From JAAOZP01 sp038848185 (lineage in GTDB: Archaea > Thermoproteota > EX4484-205 > JAAOZP01), in NCBI GenBank assembly GCA_038848185.1, contig JAWCNV010000008.1:1-64000 (forward strand): a stretch of 64,000 nt of DNA, in the 5' to 3' direction. Under the pieces are notes generated by a model. The model was not told where the DNA came from, did not search any database, and saw nothing but the letters and a program-made list of their open reading frames with translations. Shown in pieces: positions 9,349 to 18,064 of this stretch (the stretch's first letter is position 1; every line of letters begins with the position of its first letter). The position numbers and the translations under genes were made by a program.

Positions 9349-9565
9349 TATTTTTCACCTCGTTATTGAAATAAATTCTGGCTGGTCCAATCTTTCTTGA
9401 ATAAACATCGCCTCTTTCTTCTAACGCTGCCAAAAAACCTGCCATAAACTGTCTATTCACTTTAGAAGCCCTTGCCAGCTCTTTGACACTAAGACCAGGA
9501 GTCTTTAATAATAATGTCTTAATTTTGTCAGACAAGTTGTTGCTAGCAATGGAATGTGATGACAT
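9326..9565 (-). CDS. Small winged-helix protein leading the R-M operon
   Basis: A 79-residue protein using the ATG at 9565, which has an ideal GAGGTG ribosome-binding site 6 nt upstream; longer in-frame extensions overlap the promoter and were not used. The sequence DKIKTLLLKTPGLSVKELA then ASKVNRQFMAGFLAALEERG and a final RKIGPARIYF strand reads as a winged helix-turn-helix. It is the first gene of the methyltransferase-methyltransferase-endonuclease operon and may act as its controller, regulating onset of endonuclease expression. It is unlike classical C proteins (lambda-repressor fold), so the regulatory role is inferred from fold and position. Confidence 0.65.
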   Translation of the reverse strand: MSSHSIASNNLSDKIKTLLLKTPGLSVKELARASKVNRQFMAGFLAALEERGDVYSRKIGPARIYFNNEVKNNERKSRI

Positions 9566-9571
9566 AAGTGT

Positions 9572-9620
9572 CACCTCTTCGGCTATCCATTGTGATAACC
9601 AATATGCTTCAGTATTTAAA
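9572..9620 (-). promoter_or_regulatory. Promoter and ribosome-binding site of the R-M operon
   Basis: TTTAAATACT (9620-9611) on the minus strand is a TATA element, and GAGGTG (9577-9572) is a ribosome-binding site for the ATG at 9565. This places a short leader in front of the winged-helix gene and decides its start. Confidence 0.5.
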
Positions 9621-9796
9621 CTTAACGTTAAATTATATCTATCCAAGTATTTATCTGTCGCCAGTGGGGAATATACACTATAGTGCATGCTACGGTCAAT
9701 ATTTTACAGCTTATAATGCATCTATATCCTTCCCCCCTTGGATAAAAAACATACTCCTTTTTCTCACCTTTCCCTGCTACTTTTTTTATTTAGGCA

Positions 9797-10060
9797 TCAT
9801 CTTTTCCTACGCCTTTTAAAAAGCAAAATTGCATGAAAATGATACTTTGGCTTATAAAGAATACTTCCTCGCGTCCACCATTCTATTAATGCGTAAGCAC
9901 CTGTTCTTTCCATTACAGCCTCCAAAATTCTACGTCTTTTTTGACCACTTACGCACGGTAATTCAAATTCAAACAGCTTGTAAATTACACCCTTTTCAGA
10001 TTTTTCCGCTAGTATTTTATAATATTTATCAACTGTAGAGTTACTCCTCTTCCTTTTCAT
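9797..10060 (-). CDS. Small basic hypothetical protein, 87 residues
   Basis: An 87-residue ORF starting MKRKRSNSTVDKYYKILAEK and ending in a lysine/arginine-rich tail LLFKRRRKR. I do not recognise a family. Its middle (VSGQKRRRILEAVMERTG) has a helix-turn-helix-like feel but too little to call. A CAATATAAAG element lies about 30 nt upstream of the ATG, which supports expression. It lies upstream of the R-M operon on the same strand, separated by about 230 bp, and shares the AT-rich composition of that island. It could be an additional small regulator or an unrelated gene. Confidence 0.45.
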   Translation of the reverse strand: MKRKRSNSTVDKYYKILAEKSEKGVIYKLFEFELPCVSGQKRRRILEAVMERTGAYALIEWWTRGSILYKPKYHFHAILLFKRRRKR

Positions 10061-10383
10061 TTAAAGTTAACGGTAAAGGACTTCTTTATATTGCTTTTTA
10101 GCATAAACGACATACTGCCACGCAACTAAAAGTATGCGGCATATCTTTGCCCGGGATTCTTTTAATCATATTGTTGTGTAAGATCGCGCTCTACGGTTAT
10201 AATCGTTGCTATTTTTAGCTGCGCTAGAACACGCTATAAAAACTTTAAATATAAGCCAATTCTTCAGAGGACGCGATTATATTAATTCATCAAAGGCTAA
10301 TTTTAAAAAATATTAAGTTATTTGCAAACAGCCTAATAATACCCTAAAAATATAAAGAAGCTGAAAAATTAGTTGAAGCTGCG
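10061..10383. other. Intergenic region between the island and PEP synthase
   Basis: A 323-bp AT-rich gap. It contains the probable promoter of the small 87-residue gene (CAATATAAAG near 10085-10097, minus strand) and T-rich runs downstream of the PEP synthase stop that could end its transcript. No RNA gene, repeat or integrase-type site is visible. It also marks the change from AT-rich to more balanced base composition. Confidence 0.4.
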
Positions 10384-12789
10384 TTACTTTTCGTCAGGAT
10401 CAGGTAGATCCCAATCGGGATCAACCTTAACCTGGCCTAGTGCTTTCTCAAGCATAATCCTCTGCTCAATCGAAGCAACAAGCTTACGTGTGAAGACTGC
10501 GGCGTCAGGATTAATTGAAACTGAGTCTATTCCTGCTCTAACTAAGAATTCTGTGAACTCAGGATACACACTTGGGGCCTGTCCACAGATGCTCACAGTC
10601 TTGCCGTCTCTGTGTGCTATTTTTATTAGGTATTTGATTGCTCTTTTGACGGCGAGGTTTCTCTCGTCGAAGATTTTCGCCACGGTCTCGTTGTCCCTGT
10701 CTGCTCCAAGCACTAGCATCGTCAGATCGTTTGAGCCAATTGAATAACCATCGATATATTTATTGAATTTGTCTGCTATCAGGACGTTTGAGGGTATTTC
10801 CGCCATGACCCATAGTTTGAAGTCTGGTCCTCTTTCGAGTCCCTCCTCCTTCATGATTGCCACGACCTTCTGTATCTCCTCCTCTGTTCTGCAGAACGGT
10901 ATCATGACCCACAGGTTCTTGAGGCCGAATTCCTCTCTTACTTTTCTTATTGCTTTGAGCTCGAGCTTGAAGGCTGGGAGGTACTTGGGGTCGTAGTATC
11001 TTGAGGCTCCTCTCCACCCTAGTAGTGCGCTTGGCTCAACGGGCTCATACTTGTCTCCTCCCTCTAAATCCCTGTATTCGCTTGACTTGAAGTCTGTTAG
11101 CCTCAGTACGACTGGGCGGGGGTAGAATGCTGCGCAAACCTTTCTCATTCCTTCTGCCAGTTTGTCGACGACCTTCTGCTCCTGCTTCGTCTCTATCAGG
11201 TATAGTGGGTGCTCTCCGATTTCAGCAGCCCATATGAATTCTTCTCTCATTAATCCGACTCCGTCTACTGGTAGTGCTGAGACTTTCTCCGCTAGCTCTG
11301 GCTCACCAAGATTTACGTATATTTTTGTTCCTGTCACTGGGTGGGATTCTGCTGCTACTGCGACTGCTGCCTTCTCCTCCTTCTTCTCGACTGCTTCTGC
11401 TAAGGCTCCCCTGTAGACTACTCCGAGCTTTGAGTCTACGGTGATTGTTTCGCCGTCTTTGATTGCTTCGGTTGCCGGCTTGCCTTTTGAAGCGGAGCCG
11501 ACTATGCATGGTATTCCGAGTTCGCGTGATACGATCGCGGCGTGCGACGTCATGCCTCCGCTGTTCGTGACTATTGCTGCTGCTTTTCTCATTGCTGGTA
11601 CCCATTCGGGTGCGGTCATCTCGGTGACTAGTATTTCTCCTTGCTGGAATGTGTCTAGTTTGTCGACGCTCATTATTATGTGTGCTTTTCCTACTGCTAG
11701 TCCGGGTGATGCGGGTAGTCCTTGGCATATTACTTCTTTCGTGGTTGTTGTTGCTGCTGGTGCTTCTGGTTTTTCTTCTTCGGGTTTCTTCATTGCCCAG
11801 ACTGTTTCTGGTCTTGCCTGGAGGATGTAGAGTTTGTTGTCTCTTTCGTCTAGTGCCCATTCTATGTCCATTGGCTTCTTGTAGTGGTTTTCGATTTGTA
11901 TTGCGTGTTTCGCTAGTGTTTTTATCTGGTCGTCGTTGAGTATTTGCTTGTCCTGCTGTTCTTTCGGTACTTCCTTCTCCTCTGTTCCTCCTTCTGGTTT
12001 TCTTACGAGCATTATTTTCTTTGTTGAGACGATTTTCTTCACTATCTGGAGGTCGTTTTTCCTCACGTAGTAGTCGTCTGGCGTGATTTTTCCCTGGACG
12101 ACGTATTCTCCTAACCCGTATCCGGCTTCTATCATTACTACGCTTCTGTCTCCGTTGCTTACGTCGAGGGTGAACATTACTCCTGAGGCTTTTGAGAACA
12201 CCATTAGTTGTACTGCTGCTGATAGTGCTACCTTCATGTGGTCGAATCCTTTCTGGACTCTGTAGAATATTGCTCTGTCTGTGAAGAGGCTTGAGTAGCA
12301 TTCTTTAACCTTGTCTACGACTTCCTCTGGTGTTGTCACGTTTAGGTATGTTTCCTGCTGGCCTGCGAAGCTTGCGTCGGGGAGGTCTTCCGCGGTTGCT
12401 GAGGATCTTACTGCTACGAACGGGTTTTTCTGCTTGACCTCCTTCTCTAGTTGGGCGTAGTATTTCTTGATTTCGCTCTCTATTTCCGGCGGCATTTTTG
12501 CTTCGACGACCATTTTCCGTATTCTTGCTCCTATGTTTTGCAGGGTTTTCGTGTCGTTGGGGTCTTTGAGCTCGCTTAATGCGTCTGCTATTTTTTTCTC
12601 AAGGTTGTTGTATTTTATGAAGTAACGATAGGCTTCTGCGGTTGTTGCAAAGCCGTTTGGCACGGGTACGCCTGTTTTCTGGAGCATTTCGCCTAGGCTT
12701 GCTGATTTTCCTCCTACGAGGGGCACGTCTTCGATGCCTATTTCGTTGAACCAGAGCACGTATTTCTTGGATTTTTCTCCGGGGCTCAT
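10384..12789 (-). CDS. ppsA: Phosphoenolpyruvate synthase (pyruvate, water dikinase)
   Basis: An 801-residue enzyme converting pyruvate, ATP and water to PEP, AMP and phosphate; it feeds gluconeogenesis, or runs in reverse in some thermophilic archaea. Domains in order: N-terminal ATP-binding pyruvate kinase-like domain (VGGKSASLGEM, then VAVRSSATAEDLPDASFAGQ); the swivelling phosphohistidine domain with H416 in GGMTSHAAIV; and the C-terminal PEP-binding TIM barrel with catalytic C735 in SICGQAPS. Length is normal for the family. An alanine-, glutamate- and threonine-rich linker near residues 335-350 separates the first two domains. A TTAAATAC element about 30 nt upstream supports the ATG at 12789. 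It stands alone, divergent from the next gene. Strong codon bias creates long but spurious antisense frames. Confidence 0.97.
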   Translation of the reverse strand: MSPGEKSKKYVLWFNEIGIEDVPLVGGKSASLGEMLQKTGVPVPNGFATTAEAYRYFIKYNNLEKKIADALSELKDPNDTKTLQNIGARIRKMVVEAKMPPEIESEIKKYYAQLEKEVKQKNPFVAVRSSATAEDLPDASFAGQQETYLNVTTPEEVVDKVKECYSSLFTDRAIFYRVQKGFDHMKVALSAAVQLMVFSKASGVMFTLDVSNGDRSVVMIEAGYGLGEYVVQGKITPDDYYVRKNDLQIVKKIVSTKKIMLVRKPEGGTEEKEVPKEQQDKQILNDDQIKTLAKHAIQIENHYKKPMDIEWALDERDNKLYILQARPETVWAMKKPEEEKPEAPAATTTTKEVICQGLPASPGLAVGKAHIIMSVDKLDTFQQGEILVTEMTAPEWVPAMRKAAAIVTNSGGMTSHAAIVSRELGIPCIVGSASKGKPATEAIKDGETITVDSKLGVVYRGALAEAVEKKEEKAAVAVAAESHPVTGTKIYVNLGEPELAEKVSALPVDGVGLMREEFIWAAEIGEHPLYLIETKQEQKVVDKLAEGMRKVCAAFYPRPVVLRLTDFKSSEYRDLEGGDKYEPVEPSALLGWRGASRYYDPKYLPAFKLELKAIRKVREEFGLKNLWVMIPFCRTEEEIQKVVAIMKEEGLERGPDFKLWVMAEIPSNVLIADKFNKYIDGYSIGSNDLTMLVLGADRDNETVAKIFDERNLAVKRAIKYLIKIAHRDGKTVSICGQAPSVYPEFTEFLVRAGIDSVSINPDAAVFTRKLVASIEQRIMLEKALGQVKVDPDWDLPDPDEK

Positions 12790-12922
12790 CTTTGCTGGGC
12801 GTTGAAGACGATGGTGTATTTAAGGTTTTGGAGCCGAGAATACTTGGGATTGGTCTTCGGAGGCTTGAGTATCTGTCAGTAAGGCTTTTTAGACTTGTTG
12901 CAGGGGTTTTCGGTGAAGAGGC

Positions 12923-14167
12923 TTGGGAGTAGAGGCATCTTGTAGCATAGTGTCTTCCGGAGACAGGGAGGTTCTCCGGGAGCTTGGTAGGCAGGTTGTT
13001 GAAATCGCGGCTTCTCCTGTTAACGAGGAGTATGTTGAGCTTCAGAGGAGAGTGGTTAACCTTGAGATGGTGAAGCCTCCGGTCTATGTTTACGAGGTTC
13101 CGTGGCACGAGATGAATGTGGGTGATGAGCTTACGCTGAGGACTAGGCACCCGTTGTGCCGGAGATACGAGGAGAGGCTTAGATGCTTGATCTACAAGTG
13201 GAGGCATGGGCTGGGGGTGCTGGTGGATGATCCTCGTTTCAGCGGCAACCTGGGTTTGGAGCCGGTGGTTGAGCAGTTGCTTCAGGATTATGTTACTGAC
13301 ACCGGCATAGGGGTAAGTGTTAAGGAGGATATTGTTAGGACTGATGAGAAGAATCCTGTGGTCTCCCACCGTTACCATGTTCAAATCAAGTCTGAGGAGG
13401 ATGTTGAGAGGATCCAGATGCCTAAGGTGTTTTTCAACGAGGAGAAGGCTGAGAAGGATTTTGAGATTCTCTGCGATGTTTTCGACGGGGTTCTGCCTGT
13501 TGAGAAGCGTGGCGTCAGCGCCTTCTGGTTCGCCCCCTTGGACGAGATCGTTATGCTGACAGGGGTTAAGGAGTTTCTTATAGATATTCATCGTAGGCCG
13601 AGTTATGTGCATAGGCTTGTAGAGAGGATGGTGGATGCTTGGCTTCACCGGCTTGACCAGTATGAGAGGCTCGGGTTGCTTCGCGACTCACCTATGAGGC
13701 TTTGGGGGATTGGTGCGGCTCAAGCCTTCTCAGCCGTGTCCCCAGCTATGCACGAGGAGTTTGCGTTGAAGCATGAGAAGCGCTGGTATGAGAAATGGGG
13801 GTTGAACTACTACGGGTGCTGCGAGCCGCTTCACCATAAGGTTGACGTGGTGAGGAGGAATATTCCTAGGCTGCGTAGGATCTCGATGAGCCCCTTTATT
13901 GATTTCGAAAAGGCTGTTGAAAACGTGGGGGACGAGTTGATATTCGCGTGGAAGCCTAATCCGGCTGTGCTGGCTGAATCGACTTGGGATCCTGAGGCGG
14001 TTCGCCGCGATTTGGAGGAGAAGCTTAGGAAGGCTAGAAGGTTTAACTGTGTGATGGAGATCCATATGAAGGATATAAGCACTGTGAGATACCAGCCTCA
14101 ACGCCTCTGGGAGTGGGCAAGGATAGCGTCCGAGGCTGCGGAGAAATACGTTAGCGGTTTTTCCTGA
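12923..14167 (+). CDS. Uroporphyrinogen decarboxylase-like / methyltransferase-superfamily protein
   Basis: A 414-residue protein that I place in the URO-D / corrinoid-methyltransferase TIM-barrel superfamily from the sequence around GLNYYGCCEPLHHKVDVV and the following strand RRISMSPFIDF, a pattern seen in URO-D-like proteins of anaerobes. The adjacent Cys-Cys and paired His are candidate metal or cofactor ligands. Heme biosynthesis is unlikely, because true HemE motifs are absent. Substrate is unknown. No corrinoid-protein gene is beside it. The TTG start at 12923 is uncertain. It is divergent from ppsA by 133 bp. Confidence 0.6.
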   Translation: MGVEASCSIVSSGDREVLRELGRQVVEIAASPVNEEYVELQRRVVNLEMVKPPVYVYEVPWHEMNVGDELTLRTRHPLCRRYEERLRCLIYKWRHGLGVLVDDPRFSGNLGLEPVVEQLLQDYVTDTGIGVSVKEDIVRTDEKNPVVSHRYHVQIKSEEDVERIQMPKVFFNEEKAEKDFEILCDVFDGVLPVEKRGVSAFWFAPLDEIVMLTGVKEFLIDIHRRPSYVHRLVERMVDAWLHRLDQYERLGLLRDSPMRLWGIGAAQAFSAVSPAMHEEFALKHEKRWYEKWGLNYYGCCEPLHHKVDVVRRNIPRLRRISMSPFIDFEKAVENVGDELIFAWKPNPAVLAESTWDPEAVRRDLEEKLRKARRFNCVMEIHMKDISTVRYQPQRLWEWARIASEAAEKYVSGFS

Positions 14168-14389
14168 TTCATAGTTTTATCAGGCTTACAGAGTCTTTCA
14201 TTTCGTTTTAATTGTCCCCATATGGTCTTAATCTTTCAAAAACAGTGTGGTGAGAACCACCTGCGTTTCGCCGAATAAGAGAACCACCTTATCCTTGGCC
14301 TGTGGGAAAACATTTTCAAGAACCCTCCGCTTCCGATACGTTGATGGCTTAGGTAATGTTTAAATTACGGTGTTGTTTAGGTATTCGAA

Positions 14390-15562
14390 ATGAAGAGTAT
14401 TTACGCAGTGGTTTTAATCCTTTTGGCTCTTAGTGTACTTGCACCGGGTTTGATTGTTGAGGCAGCTTGGAGCGGTGGAACAATCATCATTAAGGAGGAT
14501 GGTTCTGTTGATCCGAGTAACGCACCCATCAGGAGGGAGGGGGATGTTTATGTTTTAACTGCCGATATCAGTATTGTTTCAGGAAGCGGCGGGTATACTG
14601 GCGGGATTAGGGTGGAGAGGGATAATGTTGTGGTAGAGGGAGGTAACCATTTGCTTACCTATGCAAGGACTCCAAGTGACCATACAGGGGTACATGTTAG
14701 TGGAAGTTCTTCAGACAGGATGAGGGGGGTTACAGTTAGGAACCTGAGGATACGGGGCTTTAGGTATGGCATCAGCCTTTCCTATTGTTCTGGCTGTGAG
14801 GTTACTGGAAACGACTTAGAAGATATGTCGTACGGCATCTATTTTTACGAAGCTTCGAACAACACGATAGCTATGAACAATATTAAGGATAACAGGGTTG
14901 GCATCCAATTTTGGTATAACTGTTTGAATAATGAGATTGTTGGGAACAATATTGAGCGTAACGAATACAGTATTGTTTTTTCTGATTCTCCCAGAAATAA
15001 TAGGATTTACCTTAATAGTTTCGTCAATAATGAGCATAAGCTCAACCCGGGTACTTCAAACGTTTGGGACGATGGTTCCCGGGGAAACTATTGGAGTGAC
15101 TACACGGGGGCGGATTCGAATAGCGATGGGGTTGGTGACACTCCTTATGTCATCGATTCTAGGAATGTTGACAGGTATCCTTTGATGAGGCGCATCAGAT
15201 TCTTCTTCATCAATGTTTCAACCAGCTGTGGGGCTGCGTCGGGCTCAGGATGGTATGAGGCTGGAAGCACTGCAACGGTCTCGGTGGCTTCAGCCACGGT
15301 TGGGAAAGACTTCTTCACCAACTACGTCTTCGAAGGGTGGAGTATTGGTGGAAGCATTGTTTCAAACTCTCCAACGTATTCTTTCACTGTAGATAAGACG
15401 GTTACGCTTGTTGCGAACTGGAGGACTGAGACTAACTTTATTACAATCGGCTTAATAGTGGGGGCGGTTATTATCGTGGTGGTCGCGTTGTTTGTCCTAG
15501 TGGCGAGGAGGAAACGTGCACCAGTACCGCCGCCTCCGCCTCCACCACCGCCCATGGTATAA
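14390..15562 (+). CDS. NosD-like beta-helix surface protein with C-terminal anchor
   Basis: A 390-residue exported protein. Residues 1-26 are a signal peptide (MKSIYAVVLILLALSVLAPG). Residues about 80-265 are a right-handed parallel beta-helix with recurrent N-N-x-I turns, ending in the NosD-type sequence DGVGDTPYVIDSRNVDRYPL. Residues about 270-350 form a small beta domain with GSGWYEAGS and FEGWS, also seen in the GH5 protein at 50.7 kb. A transmembrane helix (about 355-375) is followed by RRKR and nine consecutive prolines. The protein is therefore anchored with its beta-helix outside. Such helices often bind or cleave polysaccharide, but no catalytic residues can be assigned. A TTTAAATT element lies about 30 nt upstream. 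Confidence 0.8.
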   Translation: MKSIYAVVLILLALSVLAPGLIVEAAWSGGTIIIKEDGSVDPSNAPIRREGDVYVLTADISIVSGSGGYTGGIRVERDNVVVEGGNHLLTYARTPSDHTGVHVSGSSSDRMRGVTVRNLRIRGFRYGISLSYCSGCEVTGNDLEDMSYGIYFYEASNNTIAMNNIKDNRVGIQFWYNCLNNEIVGNNIERNEYSIVFSDSPRNNRIYLNSFVNNEHKLNPGTSNVWDDGSRGNYWSDYTGADSNSDGVGDTPYVIDSRNVDRYPLMRRIRFFFINVSTSCGAASGSGWYEAGSTATVSVASATVGKDFFTNYVFEGWSIGGSIVSNSPTYSFTVDKTVTLVANWRTETNFITIGLIVGAVIIVVVALFVLVARRKRAPVPPPPPPPPPMV

Positions 15563-15622
15563 AGACGTACTCGATTTTCCACGTCTCCGTAATTTGCTGT
15601 TTCAACTTGTTTCAGTCAGCAA

Positions 15623-15632
15623 TTTTTATATA
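15623..15632 (+). promoter_or_regulatory. TATA element of the Sm-like protein gene
   Basis: TTTTTATATA is centred about 32 nt before the TTG at 15660 and supports that start rather than the longer upstream frame. Confidence 0.45.
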
Positions 15633-15659
15633 GGGATCGGCAGGCTAGTTTTCCTCAGG

Positions 15660-15920
15660 TTGGCTGGTCAGAGTACGGAGGAGACTGTGAATAAGAGACC
15701 GTTGATGGTTCTTAGGAACATGGTTGGCAAGAAGGTTCTTCTGAAGCTTAAGAATGACCACTCTGTTTACAAGGGGAACCTGCTTAATGTGGATGTTCAG
15801 ATGAACCTTATTATGGGTGGGACGATGGAGTACGATGGTGAGAAGGAGGCTGTTAACTTCAACCTTGTGCTGATCAGGGGGAGCAATATTCTTTACATAG
15901 GTAGGGCTGAGGAAATATAG
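15660..15920 (+). CDS. Sm-like archaeal protein (Lsm)
   Basis: An 86-residue Sm-fold protein, the usual size. Sm1 covers RPLMVLRNMVGKKVLLKLKN with the strand HSVYKGNLLNVDVQMNLIM; Sm2 is LVLIRGSNILYIGRA, matching the conserved I-R-G-x-x-I pattern. Archaeal Sm proteins form heptameric rings that bind U-rich RNA and take part in RNA metabolism. The TTG start at 15660 is chosen from the TATA element at 15623-15632 and because the homologous region begins shortly after it. It converges on the DUF460 gene with only 3 bp between the stops. Confidence 0.93.
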   Translation: MAGQSTEETVNKRPLMVLRNMVGKKVLLKLKNDHSVYKGNLLNVDVQMNLIMGGTMEYDGEKEAVNFNLVLIRGSNILYIGRAEEI

Positions 15921-15923
15921 GTT

Positions 15924-17042
15924 TCACCTTGACGAGAACTCTTTAAGCCTGTCGAGTAGGGCTGTTGTCAGGAGGCTTCTCCTCTTGTTCAACAGGTTCT
16001 TAACGTCGCTTCTCCTAACATAGAGTTCTTCACCCTTTTTCTCCAGGGGGACATTCTTCATTTCGCATAGGAGTATGCCTTGCCGGGCAGCCTCCTCTGT
16101 AAGCTCCTCCTCCACAGCGTCAACGTCAAGTATCATTATTTTAACGTCTTTCGAGGAGAGTGTTCTGAAGATTTTACTCGGGTCGCCTTTAAGATTTTTA
16201 GCCGCTACAACACTGTTCTTAACCTCGTTCTTAGCCTTCTTAGAGGTCAACTCTGTGAAGACATCCACTTGGATATGCTCGCCTAAGCCTGTTTCCCGCT
16301 CCTTCAGAAGCCCGTTTAGACTAGTTAACCTGCTTCCCGCAGGTGTGTAGCTTATGATGCTTTGTGGTTCACCTTCTTTCTCAGCCGGCTTCCTCGACTC
16401 GGTTTTCCTAAGCTCGCTCCTAAGGTTTTCAAGCTTCAGCGTCAGGACCTCAACCTTCCTCCTCTCCTCCAGCAGCTGCTTCCTCAACTGTTCTACCAGC
16501 GTGGTGTCGACGCTTTGAACAGGGGTCGGGGTAAGCCTCTCCCGGATGGAGCGTTCAGGCGGGATTCCTCTTATCAGGTCGCTCTTAACCTCCTCTATCA
16601 GAATACTCTTGAAGTCGCCTATCCTTCTTTCCACGCTTAGCTCAATATCCTTGAAATCGTTTTTGAAACTGTTGAACGCTTTGAGGGCAGCGTAGAGTGC
16701 TGAAGCCTGATGCTCATCCTCAACCTTGACCCCGGTTTTAGACGTGAACTCGCTGATGATGCTGCTCTTGTTCTCCAGCGTGTCCTCCTTCTCAGGCGTG
16801 AACAGGGTTAGGCTGAGGGCTTGGGCAAGCTCCTTCACAGCCCGGGGAGCCTCAAACCTGTCTGTCGCGATTAGAACAGGGTTCCCATTATTCAGTATTT
16901 CAAGGATGATTTCGCTTCTGCTCCAGTGTCTAAGGCTTTTGAGCAGGATGACTTCCCCGTTCAGGTTTAGGATTGCTAGTCCTGTGGTTGTTCCAGGGTC
17001 TAGCCCTACTATGGTCTTCGGGGGATGCTTAGAGGCCTGCAT
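15924..17042 (-). CDS. DUF460 family protein, RNase H-like fold
   Basis: A 372-residue protein. The N-terminal half starts IVGLDPGTTTGLAILN, the Asp-containing first strand of an RNase H/resolvase-like fold, followed by LIATDRFEAP and an EDEHQASALYAALKAF helix. A coiled-coil stretch rich in Leu, Glu and Arg spans about 185-215. The C-terminal part (FTELTSKKAKNEVKNSVVAA) completes the archaeal DUF460 pattern. Many DUF460 proteins are longer, so this is a compact version. Biochemical function is unknown. It follows the MTA phosphorylase gene by about 92 bp on the same strand. Confidence 0.82.
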   Translation of the reverse strand: MQASKHPPKTIVGLDPGTTTGLAILNLNGEVILLKSLRHWSRSEIILEILNNGNPVLIATDRFEAPRAVKELAQALSLTLFTPEKEDTLENKSSIISEFTSKTGVKVEDEHQASALYAALKAFNSFKNDFKDIELSVERRIGDFKSILIEEVKSDLIRGIPPERSIRERLTPTPVQSVDTTLVEQLRKQLLEERRKVEVLTLKLENLRSELRKTESRKPAEKEGEPQSIISYTPAGSRLTSLNGLLKERETGLGEHIQVDVFTELTSKKAKNEVKNSVVAAKNLKGDPSKIFRTLSSKDVKIMILDVDAVEEELTEEAARQGILLCEMKNVPLEKKGEELYVRRSDVKNLLNKRRSLLTTALLDRLKEFSSR

Positions 17043-17134
17043 TTGTTCCCCCCTTTTTCACAGTGCCTATCGCAATCGCTTTTTCAGAGGGCTTGCTGAA
17101 GCTGAGCCTAAGGATGGAAAACTCGTAGACTGCT

Positions 17135-17989
17135 TTAGTAGAGTGAGACATCGAGCACCGTGCCGCAGCCACACTTCCTCTCCTTAGGAATCACTGGGAT
17201 AGTCTCGTAGATAAGCTTGTTGAAGTTGGCAACATTCTCCCTCATGCTTTTAGCCACGCGCTCCGCTGTAACAGGCATGAGCCCATATACGTCTGTGTCT
17301 GTGATGAGGGCTATGCTTAGGAAGCATATTTCAGCCTCCCTGGCGAGGTATGCTTCTGAGACCGCGGTCATCCCCACAACTGAGAAGCCTTGGCTCTTGT
17401 AGAAGAGGGATTCAGCCCGGGTTGAGAACCTTGGGCCCTCGATGGTTACGTAGGTGAAAGACTTGTTCTCAGCCTCCTCCTCAGGCGTCGGGTGGATCTT
17501 CACGTTTGGAAGCACTTTTCTACCTGAGTCTAGGAGGATTCTCCTTAGCTCTGGGCAGACAGGGTCGCTGAAGGGTACGTGGCCAACCAGCCCGCCCTCA
17601 TAGAAGGACATGCTTCTCCGATGGGTTGTCCTGTCGAAAAACTGGTCTACCACCACGAACTCGTAGGGCTTTATGTACTCAGGCTGGAGGCTTCCCACTG
17701 CGGCTGGGCTTATTATCCTTGTTACCCCGAGGGTTTTGAAGGCCCAGACGTTAGCCCTGTAGTTAACCTTGTATGGAGGTATGGTGTGGTTTCTCCCGTG
17801 TCTAGGGAGGAAGGCAACCTTCCTATCCTTAACCCATCCGACTGTAACGAGGTCTGAAGGGGAGCCGTAGGGCGTGTAGAGTTTAAACTGCTTGGCATCC
17901 TGCAGGTAGGAGGGGTCATAATTACCGGTTCCGCCGAAAATCCCTATTTCAGCTGTTTCAGGAGGCTTATACCTGACGCTCGCGCACAT
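17135..17989 (-). CDS. mtnP: S-methyl-5'-thioadenosine phosphorylase
   Basis: A 284-residue nucleoside phosphorylase that splits MTA (a by-product of polyamine synthesis and AdoMet chemistry) into adenine and methylthioribose-1-phosphate. Family motifs: GIFGGTGNYDP at the N-terminus for phosphate, LPRHGRNHTIPPYKVNYRAN, and TIEGPRFSTRAES with GMTAVSEAYLAREAEI for the purine and ribose pockets. The C-terminal KCGCGT gives a C-x-C pair like the disulfide-forming motif in thermophilic archaeal MTAPs. It works with MtnA encoded at 26.3 kb. The ATG at 17989 has a TATA-like CTTTATTTA upstream. Confidence 0.95.
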   Translation of the reverse strand: MCASVRYKPPETAEIGIFGGTGNYDPSYLQDAKQFKLYTPYGSPSDLVTVGWVKDRKVAFLPRHGRNHTIPPYKVNYRANVWAFKTLGVTRIISPAAVGSLQPEYIKPYEFVVVDQFFDRTTHRRSMSFYEGGLVGHVPFSDPVCPELRRILLDSGRKVLPNVKIHPTPEEEAENKSFTYVTIEGPRFSTRAESLFYKSQGFSVVGMTAVSEAYLAREAEICFLSIALITDTDVYGLMPVTAERVAKSMRENVANFNKLIYETIPVIPKERKCGCGTVLDVSLY

Positions 17990-18064
17990 GGCTTGTTCAA
18001 CTAGGCTTCATAGATGAAATAAATAAAGGTTTTCACCCTGGTGCCGGAAAATTCTACGGGGGGT

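Noticed and set aside
11303..12301. 332-residue open frame antisense to ppsA
   Set aside because: Rich in Arg and Ser with no domain; it results from the biased codon use of ppsA on the same strand in another frame.
12599..13648. 349-residue open frame across the start of ppsA and into the URO-D-like gene
   Set aside because: Overlaps two well-supported genes and has low-complexity composition.
14168..14389. Possible structured RNA with repeated AGAACCACCT
   Set aside because: No convincing cloverleaf or C/D box pattern; only a short chance repeat.
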